Part shown: positions 1 to 5,287 of the stretch, piece after piece | How positions within the stretch are numbered: the stretch's first letter is position 1 | Layout: each line of letters starts with the position of its first letter | NCBI GenBank assembly: GCA_016195505.1 | Contig: JACPZN010000088.1 | Location: 1 to 5,287, forward strand | Length of the DNA: 5,287 bases | Direction: 5' to 3' | Source of the DNA: Nitrospirota bacterium | GTDB taxonomy: Bacteria > Nitrospirota > Nitrospiria > Nitrospirales > Nitrospiraceae | Translations under genes and position numbers: made by a program | Notes under the pieces: generated by a model | Told to the model about the DNA's origin: nothing | The model's database searches: none | What the model saw: only the letters and a program-made list of their open reading frames with translations

Positions 1-744
1 ACGGGGGCCGCTCATGCCTTCATGCCACAATGCGGTCTCGCGCCGGGATTCATCAGTATTGTCGCCCACGATTTGATGACGCATTTTGAAACGTTGGATA
101 CGGTCAAAATGCGCGTGGGTGCGCTGCCGGTTCATCCCAGTAATGCCCTCAAGTATTCGCTCACCTGGTCGACCGATGGGCTCATCAACGAATACGGCAA
201 TCTCTGCTACGGCATCGAAGAAGGCGAGAAAGTCCCGCTCCAACCGTTGGAAGGTTATGAAACAATCGAACTGGATGGACTGCTCTACGAAGCCTTCAAC
301 ACGTCTGGGGGGTTGGGGACTTTGGCAGACAGTTACGCCGGGAAAGTCCGGACGATGAACTATAAGACGCTTCGCTACCCAGGCCATTGTGAAAAGATTC
401 AACTACTGATGAAGGATCTCAAGCTCAACGAGGATCGCAAGACGCTCAAGCGCGTGCTCGAACATGCCATTCCGCAAACTCTGCAAGATGTCGTGTTGAT
501 CTATGCGTCGGTGACTGGGACCAAGGATAGTGGTTTTTTCGAAGAGAATTACGTCAAGAAGATTTATCCTCAATACATTAAAGGCAAGCTCTGGTCGGCT
601 ATCCAGGTCACGACCGCATCCAGCGTCTGCTGCGTCCTGGATCTTGTCTTGAATGATCCGTCGAAGTACCATGGATTCATCACACAGGAGTCGATCTTGC
701 TGAATGATTTCTTGGTCAATGAATTCGGAGCCTGTTTCCGATGA
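1..744 (+). CDS. Saccharopine dehydrogenase-family oxidoreductase, C-terminal part (5' end outside window)
   Basis: The reading frame is open from base 1, so this is the last 247 residues of a protein whose family is usually about 370-400 residues. The missing part would be the N-terminal NAD(P)-binding Rossmann domain. The visible part begins at the family hallmark CGLAPGF (residues 11-17), which joins the nucleotide-binding and catalytic domains. It continues through a Sacchrp_dh_C-type catalytic domain with ALPVHPSNALKYS, the NTSGGLGTL loop and KTLRYPGH (about residues 122-129), both conserved in saccharopine and lysine-6-dehydrogenases. Family members release alpha-aminoadipic semialdehyde from saccharopine (giving glutamate) or directly from lysine, in the cytosol. 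The next gene overlaps it by four bases (ATGA) and encodes the enzyme expected to use that semialdehyde, which supports a lysine-degradation role. The sequence seen here does not separate saccharopine dehydrogenase from lysine 6-dehydrogenase; I favour the former. The ATG at base 22 is internal, not a start. Confidence 0.9.
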   Translation, partial: TGAAHAFMPQCGLAPGFISIVAHDLMTHFETLDTVKMRVGALPVHPSNALKYSLTWSTDGLINEYGNLCYGIEEGEKVPLQPLEGYETIELDGLLYEAFNTSGGLGTLADSYAGKVRTMNYKTLRYPGHCEKIQLLMKDLKLNEDRKTLKRVLEHAIPQTLQDVVLIYASVTGTKDSGFFEENYVKKIYPQYIKGKLWSAIQVTTASSVCCVLDLVLNDPSKYHGFITQESILLNDFLVNEFGACFR

Positions 745-2270
745 GCACAATACAAGCCGCCCTCAAAGACCTTGGTATCCAAGCGGTCAATTCCGGCGGC
801 AGCACCGGAAGCGGTTGGTGGTCCAGCCATACTGACGGTCCTCTGTTACAGTCGTTCAATCCCTCGACCGGTGAGATAATCGCCGGCATTTATCCCTGTT
901 CGCACGAAGACTACCAATGGATTGTTAAAGAATCGGTTGAATCCTTTCATGCGTGGCGTCTTGTACCGGCGCCGAAGCGTGGGGAGATGATCAGGCTCAT
1001 CGGCCAGGCGCTACGGGAAAAGAAAGACCAGTTGGGTACTCTGGTTTCACTGGAGGTCGGCAAGATCAAGGCCGAGGGAGACGGCGAAGTCCAGGAAATG
1101 ATCGACATGGCCGATTTTGCCGTTGGACAGGCCCGGATGCTCTACGGCGCGACCATGCAGTCGGAACGGCCGGCTCACCGCATGAGCGAACAGTGGCATC
1201 CGTTGGGTCCGGTCGGTGTCATTACCGCCTTCAATTTTCCCGTCGCCGTCTGGGCCTGGAACGCCTTCCTGGCCGCCATCGCCGGCGATACGGTGATCTG
1301 GAAACCCTCGCCAAAGGCGCCGCTCTGTGCCATCGCTGTGCAACAGATCTGTAATCGCGTGATGCAGCAGCAGGGCCACTCAGGAATTTTCTCGCTCCTC
1401 ATCACCGACCAGGTGACTCTTGCCGAGCAGATGGTGCAGGACCATCGGCTACCGCTCATTTCTTTTACGGGATCTGTGCCGGTCGGTCGCCGTGTGGCGT
1501 CCGCTGTGGGCCAGCGCCTGGGACGAACCCTTCTTGAACTCAGCGGCAACAACGCCGTCATCGTCGACGAGACCGCCGACCTGGACATGGCCATACGCGC
1601 CATCCTATTCGGCGCCGTCGGAACTACCGGCCAGCGCTGTACCACCACCAGACGCCTCCTCATCCATGAGTCGCGCTATGACGAATTAGTCGGCAAGTTA
1701 GTGAAAGCCTATGCCCAAGTCCGCATCGGGAACCCGCTGGAGCCGGACGTACTCATGGGACCGCTTATCGACCAGACCGCTGTGGAGGGCTATCGAGCCG
1801 CGATCGATGAGATTAAAAAAGAAGGAGGCCAGATTCTCTGCGGCGGTCACGCGTTGAACCGTCCTGGTCATTTTGTTGAACCGACGATCGTGCGTGCACA
1901 GAATCAATGGCCTATCGTGCAGCGAGAGACCTTCGCACCGATCCTGTACGTCATGACGTTTCGGACGATCGATGAGGCGATTTACATGCAGAACGACGTC
2001 CCACAAGGGCTCTCGTCCGCCATATTCTCGAACGACCTACGCCATGGCGAACGTTTTCTTTCAGCCGCAGGCAGTGATTGTGGAATCGCCAACATCAACA
2101 TCGGCACATCCGGAGCCGAGATCGGTGGGGCGTTCGGTGGAGAGAAGGAAACAGGCGGCGGTCGAGAAGCGGGATCAGATGCTTGGAAAGCCTACATGCG
2201 CCGTCAAACCAACACAGTCAACTGGGGAACGGAATTACCCCTCGCTCAGGGCATTAAGTTTGGATCTTAA
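741..2270 (+). CDS. ALDH7/antiquitin-type alpha-aminoadipic semialdehyde dehydrogenase
   Basis: This 509-residue protein is a full-length cytosolic aldehyde dehydrogenase of the ALDH7 (antiquitin) family. The family oxidises alpha-aminoadipic semialdehyde, in equilibrium with piperideine-6-carboxylate, to alpha-aminoadipate using NAD+. Visible motifs are AFNFP with the oxyanion Asn165, the cofactor lysine Lys188 in WKPS, the FTGSVPVG nucleotide loop (242-249), general base Glu266 in ELSGNN, nucleophile Cys300 in GQRCTTTRR, and ETFAP with Glu396. Antiquitin-specific features are EVQE (Glu119, aligning by eye with the substrate-recognition Glu121 of the human enzyme), Arg299 next to the nucleophile, TSGAEIGGAFGGEK, GGGREAGSDAWK and the LAQGIKF tail. 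The start is the ATG that overlaps the upstream stop (ATGA); GGAG lies ten bases before it, so translational coupling is likely. Pseudomonas homologues are called amaB or pcd. The family assignment is very secure. The substrate is inferred from family and from the saccharopine dehydrogenase neighbour. Confidence 0.96.
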   Translation: MSTIQAALKDLGIQAVNSGGSTGSGWWSSHTDGPLLQSFNPSTGEIIAGIYPCSHEDYQWIVKESVESFHAWRLVPAPKRGEMIRLIGQALREKKDQLGTLVSLEVGKIKAEGDGEVQEMIDMADFAVGQARMLYGATMQSERPAHRMSEQWHPLGPVGVITAFNFPVAVWAWNAFLAAIAGDTVIWKPSPKAPLCAIAVQQICNRVMQQQGHSGIFSLLITDQVTLAEQMVQDHRLPLISFTGSVPVGRRVASAVGQRLGRTLLELSGNNAVIVDETADLDMAIRAILFGAVGTTGQRCTTTRRLLIHESRYDELVGKLVKAYAQVRIGNPLEPDVLMGPLIDQTAVEGYRAAIDEIKKEGGQILCGGHALNRPGHFVEPTIVRAQNQWPIVQRETFAPILYVMTFRTIDEAIYMQNDVPQGLSSAIFSNDLRHGERFLSAAGSDCGIANINIGTSGAEIGGAFGGEKETGGGREAGSDAWKAYMRRQTNTVNWGTELPLAQGIKFGS

Positions 2271-2271
2271 T

Positions 2272-2277
2272 GAGGTG
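2272..2277 (+). promoter_or_regulatory. Ribosome binding site of the VOC gene
   Basis: GAGGTG lies directly after the TAA of the ALDH7 gene and five bases before the ATG at 2283. It is the best Shine-Dalgarno match in the left block. It shows the third gene is independently initiated within the polycistronic message rather than coupled by overlap. Confidence 0.7.
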
Positions 2278-2282
2278 AAACC

Positions 2283-2879
2283 ATGGATCGCGCTCAGCAA
2301 CTCGATGATCTCATGGAGAGGATGGTCGCAGACTATGTCGCGCATAACCGGGCTGCCGGCGTACTCAGGGTCATGCTCGACGACTCCGGTGTAGGTTTCT
2401 CTCCAGTCGTCGACCACGTGACCATCCGTACCCTCGACATCGACCGAGGGGCGGAACCCTTCGTCGTGCTGGGCTATACCTATGACGAAACACTCAAGTA
2501 CGACGATTGGTACGCCAAGGTCTATCGCAAGGCCGGCTACCCCGCCCTCTTTGTGGATCAAGCCTATCCAGATGAACGCGGCAAGACCAGCATCATCCCT
2601 GGCTGGGTCAAGAAATTCGGCGACCAGGTGTTTCACCACGTCGCCGTGCGGGTGGAGGATATCGAAAAAGCGGTGGAGAGACTCAAGAAAAAAGGCGTGG
2701 TGTTTGCCGGAAATATCGTGGGAGCCCCGGGTGGACAGCTCCGACAGATTTTTTCCGCTCCGGAAACCGTCGATGGTCAACCCTTCTCAGTGTTGGAATT
2801 GGCCGAACGACACCGTGGCTATCAGGGGTTCCTCCCTCCCCAAGCCGACAGCCTCATGAAATCGACCGCGCCGCGCTGA
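2283..2879 (+). CDS. VOC-superfamily protein, possible 2-oxoacid dioxygenase (HglS/DUF1338- or HPPD-like)
   Basis: The 198-residue protein has two betaalphabetabetabeta-like halves after an N-terminal helix (about 1-32). Half one contains VDHVTIRTLDID (43-54) and half two contains FHHVAVRVEDIEKAVERL (117-134). The second half ends in FSVLELAERHRGYQGF. His45, His119 and Glu172 fit the two-His-one-Glu iron site of glyoxalase-fold dioxygenases. Glu172 and Arg176 match the E-x-x-x-R spacing at the end of the HPPD metal site (FFEVIQR-like). His45-x-x-x-Arg49-Thr resembles the HxxxR(T) motif of DUF1338 enzymes such as HglS, where the arginine binds 2-oxoadipate. A strong GAGGTG Shine-Dalgarno five bases before the ATG supports the start. 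The gene is 12 bases after the ALDH7 stop and surely co-transcribed with it. Acting on 2-oxoadipate or a related lysine breakdown product is inference. It is much shorter than HglS (about 460 residues) or HPPD (about 350), so a glyoxalase/epimerase-like role remains possible. Confidence 0.85.
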   Translation: MDRAQQLDDLMERMVADYVAHNRAAGVLRVMLDDSGVGFSPVVDHVTIRTLDIDRGAEPFVVLGYTYDETLKYDDWYAKVYRKAGYPALFVDQAYPDERGKTSIIPGWVKKFGDQVFHHVAVRVEDIEKAVERLKKKGVVFAGNIVGAPGGQLRQIFSAPETVDGQPFSVLELAERHRGYQGFLPPQADSLMKSTAPR

Positions 2880-2904
2880 TTGTTCTGCTGATCCCCGCGC
2901 GGTC
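2864..2904. terminator. Inverted repeat at the end of the lysine operon, weak terminator candidate
   Basis: GACCGCGC (2864-2871) is perfectly complementary in inverted order to GCGCGGTC (2897-2904), an 8-bp GC-rich stem with a 25-base loop that contains the VOC stop codon. The downstream sequence on the + strand is TTACTACT, not a proper T-tract, and there is none on the - strand either. The loop is long for an intrinsic terminator. Its position between convergent genes is where a bidirectional transcription stop would be expected, but termination function is only a guess. Confidence 0.3.
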
Positions 2905-2958
2905 TTACTACTCCAGCCTATTCGTGCCATCAGCCACTCGTCATACGCGTGTTTATCC

Positions 2959-4563
2959 CTACCCCATATCCCGCAGCGTATGGTCCGGATTCCGATCACG
3001 TGCGATGGTCTTCATCAACTGATCCCCGAATAAGACCACGACCCGATCACGCTGGTCCTTGACAACCATTGAAGCGGACGGCGGTTTGAATGTGTTGGGA
3101 TCACCCTCCAACCAGGCACTGCATGAGAAGGGTAACTGATCGAGCACAGTCTCCACGCGATATTCGTGACGCAGTCGGTATTGCAGCACATCGAACTGGA
3201 GCCGCCCCACCGCCGCGATCAACGATTCCTGGTCGTTCAGGCTTCGCATGATTTGCACTGTTCCCTCTTGCGCCATCTGCCACATACCTTTGTCGAAAGC
3301 TTTACGCTTGCCGACATCGCTTGGACGGATGCGTGCAAAGATCTCCGGTTGGAACTGTGGCAAGGGCCTGAAGTTGAAACCGCCGGTCAATGAGATGGTA
3401 TCGCCGATGGCAAACAGCCCAGGGTTGATGATGCCGATAATATCGCCCGGATAGGCCTCCTCCACCGTGCTACGCTCCTGAGCCACAAGACTATGGGGTC
3501 GGGAGAGCCGGACCTCTCGGTTCAGGCGGTGATGCTTCACAACCATGTCACGTTCAAACCGTCCGGAACACACCCGGAGAAAGGCCGTGCTGTCGCGATG
3601 TTTGGGGTTCATATTGGCCTGCAGCTTGAACACATAGGCGCTGAATGGCATCTCGATCGGGTCCACAGACAATTCAGTCCCATCATCACGGTCGGCCGGT
3701 CGCGAGCTGGGGCTCGGCGCGAGCTGCACGAAGGCGTCTAAGAAACTCTCGATGCCGAAGTTGGTGAGCGCCGACGCAAAAAACACCGGCGTGACTTGGC
3801 CATCGAGAAACTGCTCGTGCGAAAACGGGTTTCCGGCGATCTCGATCAATTCCAAGTCATGCTGCACCTGCGCCATCACGTCCCGCGACAAGCGGCCACT
3901 GTTGGCCAGGTCAGCCAGCACGAAGTTCTCGACATTCACCTTCGTGGCCCCGCCCGGCGCGGTCTTAGTGAACAACTGCACACGTCGGTCGGCACGGGTC
4001 ACAATCCCGGCAAACTCATTCCCAGACCCTACCGGCCAATTGATCGCGCTGGCGTGAGTGTTCAACGCCTGCTCCACTTCGGTCATGAGATCGAGCGGCG
4101 GCCGTCCCGGTAAATCCATCTTGTTGATCAATGTCAACACCGGAATGCGCCGCAGGCGGCATACAGCAAAAAGCTTACGAGTTTGCGCCTCCACCCCCTT
4201 CGCCGCATCGATGACCATGATGGCGCTGTCGGCAGCCGTCAGCGTCCGGTAGGTATCTTCGGAAAAGTCCTGGTGGCCAGGTGTATCGAGCAGGTTGATG
4301 ACTGCGTCTTTATACGGAAACTGCATGGCGGAGGCAGTGATCGAAATGCCGCGCTCCTGTTCCATCCCCATCCAATCCGATGCTGTCACCTTACCGCCCT
4401 TGCGTCCCCGCACCATCCCGGCCGTCCGGATGAGCCCGGAGTACAACAGCAGTTTTTCCGTGAGCGTCGTCTTGCCCGCATCTGGGTGACTGATGATGGC
4501 AAAGGTCCGTCTGCGTGCGGTTGCAGCCGCAAGTTCAGACAGCAGCGAAGTGCCCGTAGTCAT
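2959..4563 (-). CDS. prfC: Peptide chain release factor 3 (translational GTPase)
   Basis: This encodes RF3, the GTPase that removes RF1 and RF2 from the ribosome after peptide release. From the chosen start it has 534 residues, close to the 529 of E. coli RF3. The G domain shows TFAIISHPDAGKTT (P-loop, about 20-33), DWMGMEQERGISIT (switch I/G2), LLDTPGHQDFSEDTYRT (G3, DTPGH 93-97), NKMD (G4, 147-150) and a SAL G5 (about 264). Domains 2 and 3 carry FKLQANMNPKHRD, VEEAYPGDIIG and VGRLQFDVLQYRL, typical of RF3 rather than EF-G. I prefer the ATG at 4563 (MTTGTSLL...), because the seven extra residues from the ATG at 4584 are MLCCRTA, unlike RF3 N-termini. Neither start has a clear Shine-Dalgarno, so the start is uncertain. 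Its stop faces the lysine operon convergently. Upstream, 51 bases away on the same strand, is a broken PilZ gene that may share its transcript. No catalytic motif is missing. Confidence 0.96.
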   Translation of the reverse strand: MTTGTSLLSELAAATARRRTFAIISHPDAGKTTLTEKLLLYSGLIRTAGMVRGRKGGKVTASDWMGMEQERGISITASAMQFPYKDAVINLLDTPGHQDFSEDTYRTLTAADSAIMVIDAAKGVEAQTRKLFAVCRLRRIPVLTLINKMDLPGRPPLDLMTEVEQALNTHASAINWPVGSGNEFAGIVTRADRRVQLFTKTAPGGATKVNVENFVLADLANSGRLSRDVMAQVQHDLELIEIAGNPFSHEQFLDGQVTPVFFASALTNFGIESFLDAFVQLAPSPSSRPADRDDGTELSVDPIEMPFSAYVFKLQANMNPKHRDSTAFLRVCSGRFERDMVVKHHRLNREVRLSRPHSLVAQERSTVEEAYPGDIIGIINPGLFAIGDTISLTGGFNFRPLPQFQPEIFARIRPSDVGKRKAFDKGMWQMAQEGTVQIMRSLNDQESLIAAVGRLQFDVLQYRLRHEYRVETVLDQLPFSCSAWLEGDPNTFKPPSASMVVKDQRDRVVVLFGDQLMKTIARDRNPDHTLRDMG

Positions 4564-4614
4564 AGCAGTCCGGCAGCATAGCATATCGCGGCTGAAGACC
4601 GACAGTTGAGGTCA

Positions 4615-4940
4615 TCAGGTAGGCAACGACCCCAGCAGGTGAGTCAGCCTTCTCGACTCGTGCATAGCCAATTCTTGGAACTGCACACCGAATGCAGTCC
4701 CCTTTGACCAGCGCACAACCGCGCTGGGAACAAAAATGGGGGAGCTTTGAGGTGGCCGAATTTGAAGCTCAATCGTAGCCTGGAGAGCGACTGAAATCGA
4801 ACTTGGGCTTGATATCTGACACCCCTCGATGGAAAGATCCGAACTATCCCTTCCTCGCCCCGCACTGTGTCAGAAGAAAAGATACCTGGGATATTGACGG
4901 GATGACGTTGGTGTTTGCGTTTCTCTGCAGCGGGTTCCAC
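4615..4940 (-). pseudogene. PilZ-domain protein, frameshifted between the two halves of the c-di-GMP motif
   Basis: Reading from a GTG at 4940, frame one gives EPAAEKRKHQRHPVNIPGIF and then SSDTVRGEEGIV, a typical PilZ N-terminus with RxxxR (R8-R12). PilZ similarity then stops in this frame. It resumes in the adjacent frame from about 4839 as DLSIEGCQISS (DxSxxG, D35-G40), later SAVVRWSKGTAFGVQFQ and LTHLLGSLPT, ending at a TGA at 4617-4615. Joined, the product is about 108 residues, a normal single-domain PilZ cyclic-di-GMP receptor. The total length is one base short of a multiple of three, so a single-base deletion near 4836-4846 (at most 4869) is the simplest explanation. A stop at 4872-4870 in the downstream frame limits how early the shift can be. 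PilZ proteins bind c-di-GMP and control motility, exopolysaccharide or other partners; the partner here is unknown. It could be a recent pseudogene or a sequencing error. I see no convincing slippery site for programmed frameshifting. Confidence 0.78.
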
Positions 4941-4945
4941 AGAGA

Positions 4946-4952
4946 CCCCCTC
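4946..4952 (-). promoter_or_regulatory. Ribosome binding site of the PilZ gene
   Basis: On the minus strand GAGGGGG precedes the GTG at 4940 by five bases (TCTCT). This decides the start. The in-frame ATG at 5105 would add 55 residues with no PilZ resemblance, whereas the GTG places the RxxxR motif at residue 8, as in many short PilZ proteins. Confidence 0.55.
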
Positions 4953-5287
4953 GTGCCTCTCGTTAATGATAAGGGCAACAGAGTAGACAGCCGAGGAGAT
5001 TCTTCGAAGTTCTAAAATGCCAGAGACTTTACGGCAGAATATTCCCGCTCTCTCGTTGCTACTCCCCTCGCACAACTTGAGCACGGTGTTTCCGATTGCC
5101 TTCACCGATGATCATGAACGGACAGAACCGACTCAGCTATCGAGTTCGAAGTACGCAAGATCGTGGGGAAGGGGGCAGCCATCGTCGCATCCAGCTGGCA
5201 TTACACCTGCACTACCTTATGCCCGGTATCCCTATACTGCCCACACAGGAGCTCATTGTATGGTAGTGAGACAATATCCGCGATTCC
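4953..5287. other. Stretch without a supportable gene
   Basis: About 335 bases upstream of the PilZ gene show no tRNA, repeat array or recognisable protein. The minus frame continuing from 5105 to 4941 is open but does not resemble a family. The plus frame from an ATG at 5017 is open to the window edge (about 90 codons), but its product is Ser/Pro-rich and lacks a ribosome binding site. A minus-strand frame is open from the edge to a TAA at 5203-5201 and could be the last 28 codons of a gene outside the window. Promoters for the PilZ-prfC pair would be expected here; I found no hexamer pair good enough to call. Confidence 0.5.

Noticed and set aside
1536..1553. ELSGNN in place of the common ELGGNN around the ALDH general base
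   Set aside because: At first it looked like an unusual substitution, but as I recall plant antiquitins carry the same serine. It fits the ALDH7 family and Glu266 itself is intact.
1175..1663. 162-residue minus-strand open frame inside the ALDH7 gene
   Set aside because: Arg/Ser-rich antisense shadow of a gene with unmistakable ALDH motifs; no family resemblance.
2235..2780. 181-residue minus-strand open frame opposite the VOC gene
   Set aside because: Antisense shadow. The plus-strand frame has a ribosome binding site, operon position and VOC motifs.
4183..4581. 132-residue plus-strand open frame opposite the prfC N-terminus
   Set aside because: Lies over the highly conserved RF3 G domain in antisense and has no recognisable domain.
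4644..5105. 153-residue minus-strand open frame from an ATG at 5105
   Set aside because: Only its middle (about residues 56-88) resembles a protein family (PilZ). The N-terminal 55 residues and the C-terminal third do not, and the true continuation is in the adjacent frame, so the frame as a whole is not a gene.
5135..5160. GTTCGAA resembling a tRNA T-loop
   Set aside because: The flanking bases do not pair into a T-stem and no acceptor or anticodon arms can be built around it.
5017..5287. Plus-strand open frame from an ATG at 5017 to the window edge
   Set aside because: No ribosome binding site, Ser/Pro-rich composition without domain-like pattern, and no family I recognise. The length (about 90 codons) does not settle it.

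Overview
The window is a moderately GC-rich bacterial chromosome segment with two convergent gene blocks. The genes suggest a free-living Gram-negative-type bacterium. The combination of a saccharopine-dehydrogenase/antiquitin pair, a bacterial release factor 3 and a small PilZ protein reminds me of Nitrospira-like genomes. That is an impression from protein style, not a demonstrated assignment.

Left block (+ strand, 1-2879): three tightly packed genes that look like one operon for lysine catabolism. The first is the C-terminal part of a saccharopine dehydrogenase-family enzyme, cut by the left edge of the window. It overlaps by ATGA an ALDH7/antiquitin-type dehydrogenase, the enzyme that oxidises alpha-aminoadipic semialdehyde to alpha-aminoadipate. 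Thirteen bases later, behind a good ribosome binding site, is a 198-residue vicinal-oxygen-chelate (VOC) protein. It has a complete candidate metal triad (His45, His119, Glu172) and a His-x-x-x-Arg motif. That motif resembles the DUF1338/HglS family, which decarboxylates and oxygenates 2-oxoadipate, a later intermediate of the same pathway. It is the most interesting functional hypothesis here: a compact, divergent 2-oxoadipate-type dioxygenase encoded in a saccharopine operon. An HPPD-like 2-oxoacid dioxygenase is the main alternative.

Middle (2880-2958): a short convergent gap. An 8-bp inverted repeat spans the VOC stop codon and is a weak terminator candidate.

Right block (- strand, 4940 to 2959): a small PilZ-domain gene, disrupted by what looks like a single-base deletion, followed after 51 bases by prfC (peptide chain release factor 3), which is intact. 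The PilZ remnant is easy to miss because its two halves lie in different frames. The RxxxR half of the cyclic-di-GMP motif is in one frame and the DxSxxG half is in the next. The rightmost ~335 bases hold nothing I can support, apart from a very uncertain 28-codon open stretch at the edge.
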